A stretch of DNA of 64,000 nt from NCBI RefSeq assembly GCF_039645565.1, contig NZ_CP147914.1, positions 2,291,573 to 2,355,572 on the forward strand, read 5' to 3'. Origin of the DNA: Sulfurimonas sp. HSL1-2. GTDB taxonomy: Bacteria > Campylobacterota > Campylobacteria > Campylobacterales > Sulfurimonadaceae. This document shows positions 25,169 through 33,683 of the stretch, one piece after another. Every line of letters begins with the position of its first letter. Positions within the stretch are counted from its first letter, which is position 1. Position numbers and translations under genes: made by a program. Below the pieces are notes generated by a model. That model was given only the letters and a program-made list of their open reading frames with translations, was not told where the DNA came from and did not search any database.

Positions 25169-26384
25169 CGGCGTTTTCCTCGAACTGCTTCAGGAACTGC
25201 TTGATGTTCTTTGCCGCCTGGCGGATACGCTTGTCGTTTTCGATCAGGGCGATACGGACATACCCTTCGCCGTATTCGCCGAAACCGATACCCGGTGCGA
25301 CCGCGACCTGCGCTTCGACCAGGAGACGCTTGGCAAATTCAAGCGAGCCCAGGTGCGCCGCACAGTCAGGGATCTTCGCCCAGACGAACATGGAGGCGCG
25401 GTTGCGGCGGATCGGCCAGCCGGCACGCGTAAAGGCGTCGATCAGGACATCCTGGCGGACATCGTACTTGCGGACGATCTCGTCCACGCAGCTCTGATCA
25501 CCGTTGAGCGCCACGGTCGCGGCAACCTGGATCGGGGTGAACATCCCGTAATCCAGCCAGCTTTTGATCTTCTGCAGTGCGCCGATGAGCTTCTTGTTCC
25601 CGACAAAGAAACCGACACGCCATCCGGCCATGTTGTAGCTCTTCGAGAGCGTAAACGACTCGACGGCGACGTCCTTGGCCCCTTCGACGCTCATAATGGA
25701 GGGCGTCTGATAGCCGTCAAAAGTGATGTCACCGTAGGCGATGTCGGAGATGACGTAGAAACGTTCCCGCTTCGCCATCGCGACGATACGCTCGTAGAAC
25801 GCCGGCGTCACCGTTGCCGTAGAGGGGTTGTGCGGGAAGTTCACGACGACGTATTTCGGCTTCGGGAAAGCGTCCTTGAAGGCGGTCTCCAGGTGCTCGA
25901 AGAACGCGTCTTCGTCCACGTTGTAATCTTCATCGAAGATCAGCGGCATCTTCTGGACGCTGCCCCCGGCGAGGATGAAAGCGTAGGAGTGGATCGGATA
26001 GGTCGGGTCCGGGACGACGGCAACGTCGCCGGGATTGGTGATCGCATAGGCCAGGTGGGCGTACCCCTCTTTGGATCCCATCGTGGCAACGGCTTCGGTC
26101 TCGGGGTCGAGGTCGACATCGTAACGGCGCTTGTACCAGTCGCAGATGGCCAGGCGGAGCTTGTAGATCCCCTTGGACTGCGAATAGCCCTGGGTCTTCG
26201 TTTTCATCACCGACTCGATCATCTTGTCGCGGATATGTGCAGGAGTGTCACCGTCAGGATTGCCCATGCTGAAATCGATGACGTCCGCACCGGCACGGCG
26301 CTCCGCCATTTTCAGGTCGTTCACTTCTGCAAAAACATATTTAGGGAGACGGCGAATGCGGTCAAACTGGATTTCGTCAAACAT
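25161..26384 (-). CDS. Class I/II aminotransferase (LL-DAP aminotransferase / AlaC-like)
   Basis: A 407-residue PLP aminotransferase, fold type I. It has the substrate and cofactor segments DFSMGNPDGDTP, NFPHNPSTATV, and SKSYNMAGWRVGF with the PLP lysine. Campylobacterota enzymes like this are annotated as LL-diaminopimelate or alanine/glutamate-pyruvate aminotransferases; sequence alone does not decide. Coupling to hom supports a role in aspartate-family amino acid metabolism. Confidence 0.85.
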   Translation of the reverse strand: MFDEIQFDRIRRLPKYVFAEVNDLKMAERRAGADVIDFSMGNPDGDTPAHIRDKMIESVMKTKTQGYSQSKGIYKLRLAICDWYKRRYDVDLDPETEAVATMGSKEGYAHLAYAITNPGDVAVVPDPTYPIHSYAFILAGGSVQKMPLIFDEDYNVDEDAFFEHLETAFKDAFPKPKYVVVNFPHNPSTATVTPAFYERIVAMAKRERFYVISDIAYGDITFDGYQTPSIMSVEGAKDVAVESFTLSKSYNMAGWRVGFFVGNKKLIGALQKIKSWLDYGMFTPIQVAATVALNGDQSCVDEIVRKYDVRQDVLIDAFTRAGWPIRRNRASMFVWAKIPDCAAHLGSLEFAKRLLVEAQVAVAPGIGFGEYGEGYVRIALIENDKRIRQAAKNIKQFLKQFEENADA

Positions 26385-26405
26385 TGTTTTTTATCCTAGA
26401 TGCGA

Positions 26406-27218
26406 CTATTGCGCTTTCACACTCAGGCCCGCATTCATGTTTTTGCGGCTGTAGAGGTCCGCAATCTTCACATAGGCGCAGCCGCTGGGAAGATTGATGG
26501 TGATCTGCCGGGTTCGCTTGTCCCTTTTGTAGAGCTTGAGCAGGCGCAAATCGTCGTCGTAAAATGCGATGTAAGGATACCAGTTATTTCCTGACAGGCT
26601 CCAAAGGGTCAGACTGCCCGCTTTGGAAACATCCAGCCAGCGCGGATAGACGAGCCGTTTCATCCGGATCTTTTTTCCCACTTCCAGCGGGGTGAGCTCC
26701 AGATGCGCGCCGCTCATATCGACAAAGTAGCGCCACTGTGTATCGCTTTTGCGCTCGATATCGAGGATACCGCAGCCCCGGCGCGAAAGCGCCTGCTGCA
26801 GGGCGGTCGGGTCCGTCGCGTATTCGGACTGCATCTTGATCCGCCAGCTGTAGCCGGCGTTGGTCAGCATCGCCGAATCCGTCAGATAGTGGGTGTACCC
26901 CATCCCCCGCAGCGTTTCGCTCATCAGCATCATGAAAAACTGCGGACTCCCGTTGGTTTCGAAGGTGAGTTCCAGCGTTTTCGGATGCTTGTAGAAGAGC
27001 GACAGCAGGCCGTTTTCCTTGAGGGTCTCCACCACGCTGACCACGTCGATCCGTTCCCCTTTTATATAGCGGCTCCGGTCGGCGAAGATGATCTTGACAA
27101 AGGCCTCGTTGCGGCTGTAAGCCTGCTCCCCGATCAATGCGCGCACCTTGTCAAACAGCGGCGACTGCCCCCACGCCGACAGCGTGACAGCGAGCAGTAT
27201 AACGATCTTTTTTACCAC
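26406..27218 (-). CDS. Secreted protein of unknown function
   Basis: A 270-residue protein with a signal peptide (MVKKIVILLAVTLSAWG) and no further membrane segment, hence probably periplasmic. It shows no motif I know; two Cys residues (in RRGCGIL and PSGCAYV) could form a disulfide. The start is a GTG at 27218, preceded by AGGGA and overlapping the stop of the upstream gene, so the two are coupled. The gene pair probably acts at the cell envelope. Confidence 0.7.
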   Translation of the reverse strand: MVKKIVILLAVTLSAWGQSPLFDKVRALIGEQAYSRNEAFVKIIFADRSRYIKGERIDVVSVVETLKENGLLSLFYKHPKTLELTFETNGSPQFFMMLMSETLRGMGYTHYLTDSAMLTNAGYSWRIKMQSEYATDPTALQQALSRRGCGILDIERKSDTQWRYFVDMSGAHLELTPLEVGKKIRMKRLVYPRWLDVSKAGSLTLWSLSGNNWYPYIAFYDDDLRLLKLYKRDKRTRQITINLPSGCAYVKIADLYSRKNMNAGLSVKAQ

Positions 27219-28093
27219 ACCCGTCCCTTGTTGCGCGCTCTGAATTCCGTCTCGTCAAGCTGACTGCACACCCCGCCTTCGTACGCCAGCAGGACCCGTT
27301 CGCTCTGTTCGAACTTCTGCTCTTTTCCGCCGCAGTCGAGGGAGAAATAGCCGTGCCCCGTAACGATCAGCCACGCTTTCGTTCCGTCGAGGCGGACCGG
27401 CTCCTCGGTCGTATAGACGCTGCGTTTATGCGTCTTGGCATCGATGACGCCGACCCAGATTGAGGTCGATGTCGGCCGCAGGATGACATCCTCGAACGCA
27501 CTGTTTTCAACCGGAACGGCGGCGGCCACAGCGGCATCCGTACCGTTGGCTTCCGCCACGGTTGCGTTCGGTTCCGCCGCGAGTTGCACCCCGGTCTCGG
27601 CCTGGTGCGCCTCCTGGATGGCATCGGCCTCGTCGCGGGTGCTCGGAGACGCCGTCGTATTCATGGCGGCCATGGTGGCCCGGGCCTGGTCAATCGCCGT
27701 ATTGTTCACTTCGAACTTTTCCGTTTTCCCGCCGGTACCGAGGACAATGTAGGTCACGACGATCACGACCAGCAGCGCTGCCACGAGCGCCGCCACCGTC
27801 AGCCGCTGACGGCGCTTGGACTTTGCCGCGTTGGCGAAAGGGTCCTCATCGGATGCGGCCAGCGGCTCCTGCGGTGCAGGACCGGAGGCGGCAAACTGCT
27901 GCCGCCACTCGGTCAGATCGACATCAAATTCCCGTTCGATGATCGTCACGAAACCGTTGAACTGGATGGCCGAAAAGGCATCAAATTCCCCCTCCAGCAG
28001 TTTGTGCATATTGTCTGGCGAAATGTGGGTCCGCATACTGAGATCGGGGACACCGATCCGTTTCAGCGTTTCAATCACCGATACCGTGCTCAT
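27212..28093 (-). CDS. RodZ-like single-span membrane protein
   Basis: A 293-residue protein with a cytoplasmic helical N-terminus (1-67), basic stop KSKRRQR, one membrane segment (about 98-119), an Ala/Glu/Asn-rich periplasmic linker and a C-terminal beta-rich domain (about 205-290). This layout resembles RodZ (helix-turn-helix, membrane span, DUF4115-like domain), a shape-determining partner of MreB, but similarity is architectural only. It overlaps the rlmB-type gene by four bases. Confidence 0.6.
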   Translation of the reverse strand: MSTVSVIETLKRIGVPDLSMRTHISPDNMHKLLEGEFDAFSAIQFNGFVTIIEREFDVDLTEWRQQFAASGPAPQEPLAASDEDPFANAAKSKRRQRLTVAALVAALLVVIVVTYIVLGTGGKTEKFEVNNTAIDQARATMAAMNTTASPSTRDEADAIQEAHQAETGVQLAAEPNATVAEANGTDAAVAAAVPVENSAFEDVILRPTSTSIWVGVIDAKTHKRSVYTTEEPVRLDGTKAWLIVTGHGYFSLDCGGKEQKFEQSERVLLAYEGGVCSQLDETEFRARNKGRVW

Positions 28094-28773
28094 ACCGTGC
28101 GCATCCTCTCCATTAAAATTGCGCCCGCCGCGCTGACGTTGAGTGAATCAAACCCGTGCGCCATCGCGATACGGACCCCCTGATCCAGCCGGCGGACGGC
28201 CCGTGCCGGGATCCCTTCCCCCTCATTGCCGAGCAGCAGCGCCCGTTTGCCCTCGAATGCGAGTGTGCGGACATCTTCGCCCTCCATGACGGCGCCATAG
28301 AGACGATGCCCCCTGTTTTTAAGCTCGGTGAGCACATCATAGAGATTCGTCGTCACATTGAAAGGGAGGTCATAAAGCGCCCCCGTCGAGCTCCGGACGA
28401 CCGGTTCGAGAGCGAGGGATTTGATCCCGGTCGCGATGATGCCGTCCGCGCCCAGTGCATAGGCACTGCGGACAATGGCACCGATATTGCCGACATCGGT
28501 TATGCCGCACAATACGACGACAAAATCTTTCTCGGCAAGGGTGTGCAGCGGTGTCGGCTCAAGTACGGCCGTTTCTGCCAGAAAACCCTGATGATTGCCG
28601 CTGCGGCTCATCTTCTGCGCCGCCTCCGGAGGAATGCGTTTCACCTCAAACCCCATGCGCATCAGCCGACTATACTCTTTCGCCTCCAGCTCCTTGGCGA
28701 GGTACAGCGTCTCGATCTTTTCGGGATGCCGGGAGATCAGATAATAGACCGGTTGTTTTCCATATATCAACAT
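28090..28773 (-). CDS. rlmB: TrmH/SpoU family 23S rRNA 2'-O-ribose methyltransferase
   Basis: A 227-residue SPOUT methyltransferase. After an N-terminal substrate-binding part (MLIYGKQPVYYLI), the three SPOUT motifs are DVGNIGAIVRSAYALGADG, LLLGNEGEGIP and SLNVSAAGAI. RlmB methylates G2251 of 23S rRNA in E. coli; the same target is likely but another RNA is possible. It is the first gene of a three-gene minus-strand run with the RodZ-like and secreted-protein genes. Confidence 0.85.
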   Translation of the reverse strand: MLIYGKQPVYYLISRHPEKIETLYLAKELEAKEYSRLMRMGFEVKRIPPEAAQKMSRSGNHQGFLAETAVLEPTPLHTLAEKDFVVVLCGITDVGNIGAIVRSAYALGADGIIATGIKSLALEPVVRSSTGALYDLPFNVTTNLYDVLTELKNRGHRLYGAVMEGEDVRTLAFEGKRALLLGNEGEGIPARAVRRLDQGVRIAMAHGFDSLNVSAAGAILMERMRTV

Positions 28774-28847
28774 GCTCTGATTGTAACCAATTTTCTGTTA
28801 GATAACGATTGAAATGTACGCAGGAAACCGCTTCGAGAGGCTCTGTG

Positions 28848-29666
28848 TTATTTGTCGGTTTCCAATAACCGTTGATAACAGCTTTTCGGCGTTTCTCCCG
28901 TCAATTTTGCGATCAGCTTCGCCGCTGCCTTCTTCGGAAGGTCAAGGGCGAGGATCTCCTTTTCGGAGAAGGTCGCATCGCGTACCTCCCCCGCCTCGAT
29001 GACAACGACCCACTCGCCTTTGTAATTGCCTCCGAGCGTTTCGAGCACTTCGGCGGCCGTACCGTGCAGGTAGCGCTGATGCATTTTCGTCAGCTCTTTG
29101 GCGGCGAAGAGACGGCGCGATGGTTCCGCGTCGGCGATTTCACCCAGGAGCTTCTCCAGGCGGTGCGGGGATTCATACAGTACGGTCGTATAGCCGCTGT
29201 AAAGCGCGCGGCCGAGTGCCCCGGAACGGTCACTGCCCTTGTGGGGGAGAAAGCCGAAAAAGAGCACCTGCGTCTCGACGAATCCGCTGGCGGCAAAGGC
29301 CGTCAGAACGGCATTCGCCCCCGGAAGCACGTCGTAGTCGATACCGCGGTCGATGCAGTAGCGCACAAGCATCTGCCCAGGGTCGCTTACCCCCGGCATC
29401 CCCGCGTCGCTGGCGTAGACAACGTTCTGTTCAAAAAACGACGGATCGGTCTTCTCAAGAAAACGGTGTTCGCTGTGGGAGTGGACGGATATGAACGACT
29501 GTTCTTTGTCCGCCTCTTTGCCGTAGCGCTCTTTGAGCAGGTGCAGCAGTTTCTTCGTCACGCGGGTATCTTCGCACAACAGCACGTCCGCATTGACCAG
29601 TGCATCCATGGCACGCAGCGAAATGTCGGCAATATTTCCGATCGGGGTGGGTACAAGCGTCAGCAT
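28848..29666 (-). CDS. rsmI: 16S rRNA (cytidine1402-2'-O)-methyltransferase
   Basis: A 272-residue tetrapyrrole-methylase-fold enzyme that modifies C1402 in the decoding centre. Motifs are LVPTPIGNIADISLRA, LCEDTRVTKKLL, SDAGMPGVSDPG and YESPHRL. The start at 29666 is chosen since LTLVPTPIGN is the normal N-terminus and AAGG lies upstream; the frame from 29711 adds a non-homologous extension. It follows rpmE on the same strand. Confidence 0.94.
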   Translation of the reverse strand: MLTLVPTPIGNIADISLRAMDALVNADVLLCEDTRVTKKLLHLLKERYGKEADKEQSFISVHSHSEHRFLEKTDPSFFEQNVVYASDAGMPGVSDPGQMLVRYCIDRGIDYDVLPGANAVLTAFAASGFVETQVLFFGFLPHKGSDRSGALGRALYSGYTTVLYESPHRLEKLLGEIADAEPSRRLFAAKELTKMHQRYLHGTAAEVLETLGGNYKGEWVVVIEAGEVRDATFSEKEILALDLPKKAAAKLIAKLTGETPKSCYQRLLETDK

Positions 29667-29741
29667 ATTCAGGACCTTTATCAGGTGAGCAAAAAGAGGG
29701 AAAAGCGCCAAAGGCGCGCCCGAAGGAAGTCTCCTCGGGGT

Positions 29742-29770
29742 ACCGGGTCCACCGCTGCGGTGATCCCGGT
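29742..29770 (-). other. Stable hairpin between rpmE and rsmI
   Basis: ACCGGG pairs with CCCGGT and CACCG with CGGTG around a 3-base loop, with a 2x2 internal mismatch. It lies within the 141-base gap after rpmE, without a T-tract. It could protect the rpmE message or be part of a dispersed repeat; no reading frame there is credible. Confidence 0.4.
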
Positions 29771-29807
29771 GTTAACGTCGCTGCAGAGCGTAGGCTCCTG
29801 CAACGGC

Positions 29808-30008
29808 TTATTTCATATTGTAGCGCTGCTTGAACTTCTCGATACGTCCGGCAGTGTCTACCTGGCGCTCGGAACCGGTGAAGAACGGGTGGCACTCGTT
29901 GCAGATGTCGATACGCATCGCATCTTTCGTGCTCTTTGTCTCAAAAGTGTTGCCGCAGGCGCAAGTGACTGTACAAGCCATGTATTCCGGGTGAATACCT
30001 TTTTTCAT
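29808..30008 (-). CDS. rpmE: 50S ribosomal protein L31, zinc-binding type
   Basis: A 66-residue L31. It begins MKKGIHPEY and has the CACG and CNEC pairs, so it is the C+ zinc-binding form rather than the zinc-free paralogue, with the conserved HPFFTG end of the core. It stands between rsmE and rsmI on the minus strand. Confidence 0.97.
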   Translation of the reverse strand: MKKGIHPEYMACTVTCACGNTFETKSTKDAMRIDICNECHPFFTGSERQVDTAGRIEKFKQRYNMK

Positions 30009-30129
30009 CGTTAAGCCTTTTGATACACGCTCTGTACGTATATCGGTATATTTTTTAAATCCGTACGGGTGCGGATTTTAAGACCGCAATTATAGCGGAA
30101 TCTCGGTCGTCGATCAAGTTTTCAACGGT

Positions 30130-30801
30130 TTAGAGCAGGATCTTGGCCGCTGCGGCGACGGCGGCGCTCTCCGAACGGAGGATCAGCGGCGTATCGAAAC
30201 GGAGCGTCCGGCATGATGCCAGCAGGGTGCGCTCCGCCTCGCTGAAGCCCCCTTCGCAGCCGATCAGCACCGTCCCTATTCCGGTGGTATCGCGCAGTGT
30301 CTCTTCGGTGAAATCGAGCACCACCGTCTGCGGGTTCGCCGCCAGGAATGCTTCAAGTGAATCCGCGATCTCCAGCCCCATCCATTCGCTGCGGCCGCAC
30401 TGCTGCATTGAGGCTTCGAGAATGCGTCTGTAGCGCTCGAAATCGGGTTTGAACTGGCGCTGGCTCCGGTCGCAGGCGATGAAAGTGATCCCGGCGATCC
30501 CCATTTCGTTGAGCTGGGGCAGGACTTTTTCAACGGATTTCGGATCGACAAGGCACCAGCCGATGTGCAGCGGCCGCACTGCCCCGATACGGAGGGACTC
30601 CTCCGACATCAGCATCAGCTCCGCGCGCCGTCCGTCGCTCTGCGCAAGGCGATAGGTGTAAAGCGTGCCGCTCGCCTCCGGATGGCGAAGGGCCACGCTG
30701 TCGCCGACACCGTGGCGCCTTACTTTCACGATATATTTGTACGCCTCCCCTTTGAGGGTGACCTCCGGCGCACCCGCTTCGTCGTGAAAGAGAAATCTCA
30801 C
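30130..30801 (-). CDS. rsmE: 16S rRNA (uracil1498-N3)-methyltransferase
   Basis: A 223-residue SPOUT-class methyltransferase with an N-terminal PUA-like domain (KYIVKVRRHGVGD) and the C-terminal motifs RSQRQF, QQCGRSEW, LIGCEGGFSEAE and LRSESAAVAA. It modifies U1498 of 16S rRNA. Its ATG overlaps the stop of the upstream membrane-protein gene by four bases. Confidence 0.93.
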   Translation of the reverse strand: MRFLFHDEAGAPEVTLKGEAYKYIVKVRRHGVGDSVALRHPEASGTLYTYRLAQSDGRRAELMLMSEESLRIGAVRPLHIGWCLVDPKSVEKVLPQLNEMGIAGITFIACDRSQRQFKPDFERYRRILEASMQQCGRSEWMGLEIADSLEAFLAANPQTVVLDFTEETLRDTTGIGTVLIGCEGGFSEAERTLLASCRTLRFDTPLILRSESAAVAAAAKILL

Positions 30802-31208
30802 AGCAAAGACATCCAGACCGTCATCAGCATCGTCAGAACCAACTCCGCGCCCAGAAGCTTCAGTGCGTAGGGGCGGTAGAGCCCGAGAGCCTCGGGCAGT
30901 TTTGTCCGCAGGCGGCGTACCGTCTTGTAGCGACGCGACTCTAGGACGATCAGCACGACGGTGAGAAGGATCATCGCGATGTTCTCAAGGGTAAACTCGA
31001 GGTGCTTCGCCGCCATCATCACGGTCCCGGTAAAAGCCATCGCCGCGATCGCCATCACCGAAAAAGGCATGGCGACACGCGCACGCCGCACATAATCGGG
31101 TGCCTGAACCGCGAACTGGAGCATCGCGCCGTTGAAGACGATAATACCGAGCCACACCAGGACAAAACCGAAATGTAGCTGCAGGCTCATACTGTACATA
31201 GTATCCAT
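30798..31208 (-). CDS. Small four-helix membrane protein
   Basis: A 136-residue protein with four hydrophobic segments (about 10-30, 48-66, 75-90 and 113-133), separated by basic loops such as YVRRARVAM and ESRRYKTVRRLRTK. It resembles the small CopD-like or DUF-type membrane proteins in general layout, but no diagnostic motif is present. It is translationally coupled to rsmE and divergent from moeA. Confidence 0.7.
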   Translation of the reverse strand: MDTMYSMSLQLHFGFVLVWLGIIVFNGAMLQFAVQAPDYVRRARVAMPFSVMAIAAMAFTGTVMMAAKHLEFTLENIAMILLTVVLIVLESRRYKTVRRLRTKLPEALGLYRPYALKLLGAELVLTMLMTVWMSLL

Positions 31209-31261
31209 AATCCGGATTTTACCCCACTTTATCTATAATCGAACCAAAAAAGAGTCTCTCT

Positions 31262-32488
31262 ATGCCCGTTTCCGTCGAAGAAGCCCTCGCGCGCATCCAC
31301 GCCCACCGTCCGAAGCTGCGCCGCGAATTTGTCCCCATTGAACATGCCATCGGCCGGGTACTGGCGCAGGACGTCACCGCCCGCCACAACCTTCCCCCCT
31401 TCGACAACTCCGCGATGGACGGGTACGCCGTCATCTGCGCCGACGCCGGCAAACGCGTTCCCGCCGAGCATACGATCTTTGCGGGGGACCGCGAACAGAT
31501 CCGTATCGTCCAGGGCCAGGCCGCCCGGATCATGACTGGGGCGCGGATCCCCGAAGGCACGGAGTGCATCGTCCCCATCGAGGAGGTCACCGTCGACGGC
31601 GCGCATGTCACCCTGCCTGCGATCCTCAAGGCGGGCCAGCACATCCGGCTCTGCGGCGAGGATATCCAGACTGACGATACGCTGCTGACCCTGGGGGAGA
31701 CCCTTTCGGCCTACCATATCACCCTGCTCGCTTCCCAGGGGATCACCCATGTCTGTGTCTACCACCGCCCGAGGGTCGCCATTTTCGCCTCGGGAAGCGA
31801 ACTGAAGATGCATCACGAGCAGGTGGCGCCCTACCAGCTCTACAACACCAACTCCCCGACCTTCGCGGCCCGCGCGACAGAGCTTGACTGCGACGTCCAT
31901 TTCGTCGGGACGGCGGCCGACACGCTCGACGCCCTGCTGGAGCATATCGACAGCGCCCTGCAGAGCGACCTCATCATCACCAGCGGCGGGGTCAGTGTCG
32001 GCGATGCGGACTATACGAAAGAGGCCTTCGCCCACTTCAGCTTTGCCCCGCTGTTTGAAAAGGTCGACCTCAAGCCGGGGAAACCGACGACGGTCGGCAC
32101 CATCGGCGACACGCTCGTGCTCAACCTCCCCGGGAACCCGATGGCCGCAGCCCTCTGTTTCGAACTCTTCGGGCAGGCCCTCATCGCCTGCCTGAGCGGA
32201 ACCAATACCCCGTACCACAACAGTATCGGGGCGAAGATGAAGCATGCCTGCAGCGTCCGTCCCGGCCGGCGGACACTGCTGCCGGGCTATTACGACGGTA
32301 CCCATTTCAGCGTCTGCGAGAAATTCGCCCCTGGCATGATCACGCCGCTGGCCCTCTCCAACGGTTTCATCATGCTCGATGAAGCCTGCCATACGCTCGG
32401 TGAAAATGACGAGGTACGCTTCATCCCGACCCGTTTTGTCTGGCGCAGCGGCACCCCCGTCTCCCTCATCAGCACGACTGAGGGGTAA
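31262..32488 (+). CDS. moeA: Molybdopterin molybdenumtransferase
   Basis: A 408-residue MoeA that inserts molybdenum into adenylylated molybdopterin. Recognisable segments are LPPFDNSAMDGYAV, RIMTGARIPEGTECIVP, SGSEL, TSGGVSVGDADYTKE, VDLKPGKPTTVG and LNLPGNPMAA. It serves the two molybdoenzymes of this window (the formate dehydrogenase and the xanthine-dehydrogenase-type enzyme). It is a single gene ending four bases from the convergent nhaA. Confidence 0.95.
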   Translation: MPVSVEEALARIHAHRPKLRREFVPIEHAIGRVLAQDVTARHNLPPFDNSAMDGYAVICADAGKRVPAEHTIFAGDREQIRIVQGQAARIMTGARIPEGTECIVPIEEVTVDGAHVTLPAILKAGQHIRLCGEDIQTDDTLLTLGETLSAYHITLLASQGITHVCVYHRPRVAIFASGSELKMHHEQVAPYQLYNTNSPTFAARATELDCDVHFVGTAADTLDALLEHIDSALQSDLIITSGGVSVGDADYTKEAFAHFSFAPLFEKVDLKPGKPTTVGTIGDTLVLNLPGNPMAAALCFELFGQALIACLSGTNTPYHNSIGAKMKHACSVRPGRRTLLPGYYDGTHFSVCEKFAPGMITPLALSNGFIMLDEACHTLGENDEVRFIPTRFVWRSGTPVSLISTTEG

Positions 32489-32492
32489 TGCT

Positions 32493-33683
32493 TCAGCTTT
32501 CCGGAGTCGCCTCCGGCTTCGTCCGCTTCAGCACCGCCGAAAGGTAGAGGGCGCCCACGATCCCCGATACCAGCGAGCCCATCAAAATCCCGATCCGCTC
32601 ATCCACCAGCGAGAAACAGACCCCTTCACTGCATTCAAAGGCCAGAGAGCCGATAAAGAGACTCATCGTAAACCCGATCCCGCCGAGGATGGCGACCCCG
32701 AACAGCTGCGCGTTCGTCACCCCTTCAGGCAGTTTTCCCAGCCGCAGCATCACGGCAAGACGGCTGAAGAGAAAGATCCCGATGCTTTTGCCGATGAAGA
32801 GCCCGGCCGCGATCCCCATCGTCACGGAGTGCGCAAAGTCGCTCGCCGAAACGCTGCCGAAGCTGACCCCCGTGTTGACGAAGGCAAAGAGCGGAAGAAT
32901 GATGTAATTGACCGGCGCGTGCAGGGAGTGTTCAAGGTTATGGAAACTCTCCCGGTTGCCCTGCAGGGGGATCAGCAGTCCCAGCACAACCCCGGCAATC
33001 GTTGCATGAACCCCCGATTTCAGTACGGCGGCCCACATGATCAGCCCGATCAGGATATAAAACGTATTGTTCGTGACGCCCCGCAGATTCATAAAGAGCA
33101 GGATCAGCGCCATCGTCATCGCCGTCCCGAGTGCGGCGAAAGAGAGTCCGTGCCCGTAAAAGAGTGCGATGACAATGATGGCGCCAAGGTCATCAATGAT
33201 TGCCAGCGCCAGCAAAAAGACTTTCAGCGCGGGCGGGACACGGTTGCCGAGCAGCGAGAGGATCCCTAGCGCGAAGGCGATATCCGTCGCCATCGGGATC
33301 GCCCACCCTTTCATCGCTGCGTCGTCACCGGCATTGAGCCCCCAGTAGATCAGGGCCGGCACCAGCATCCCCCCGAGGGCGGCAAAAGCCGGCAGGGCGA
33401 CCTTGGAGCGCTCCTGGAGGCTGCCCTCCAGCACTTCGCGCTTGATCTCAAGCCCCACCATGAAGAAGAAGACGGCCATCAGGCCGTCGTTGATCCAGAG
33501 CAGCAGCGGTTTGGCGATGGCAAATTCATCGAAACTGATGACCACGGGAATGTTGAGAAAATAGCTGTAAAAACTGTGCAGCGGTGAGTTGGCCATCGCG
33601 ATGGCCATCACGGTCGAAACGATCAGCAAAACGCCGATCGCGGATTCGCGCTTTAAAAATTGCAGCAGGGTCTCATGTCGCAT
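32493..33683 (-). CDS. nhaA: Na+/H+ antiporter NhaA
   Basis: A 396-residue inner-membrane antiporter with about 12 hydrophobic segments. The adjacent ion-binding aspartates are in LAIIDDLGAI, and the MVGLEIKREVLEGSL and IPMATDIAFALGIL signatures are present. AAAGGA precedes the ATG at 33683; the frame from 33722 only extends into the upstream kinase gene. Its start overlaps the kinase stop by 11 bases, so they are co-translated, an unusual pairing that hints at ion or pH sensing by the kinase. Confidence 0.95.
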   Translation of the reverse strand: MRHETLLQFLKRESAIGVLLIVSTVMAIAMANSPLHSFYSYFLNIPVVISFDEFAIAKPLLLWINDGLMAVFFFMVGLEIKREVLEGSLQERSKVALPAFAALGGMLVPALIYWGLNAGDDAAMKGWAIPMATDIAFALGILSLLGNRVPPALKVFLLALAIIDDLGAIIVIALFYGHGLSFAALGTAMTMALILLFMNLRGVTNNTFYILIGLIMWAAVLKSGVHATIAGVVLGLLIPLQGNRESFHNLEHSLHAPVNYIILPLFAFVNTGVSFGSVSASDFAHSVTMGIAAGLFIGKSIGIFLFSRLAVMLRLGKLPEGVTNAQLFGVAILGGIGFTMSLFIGSLAFECSEGVCFSLVDERIGILMGSLVSGIVGALYLSAVLKRTKPEATPES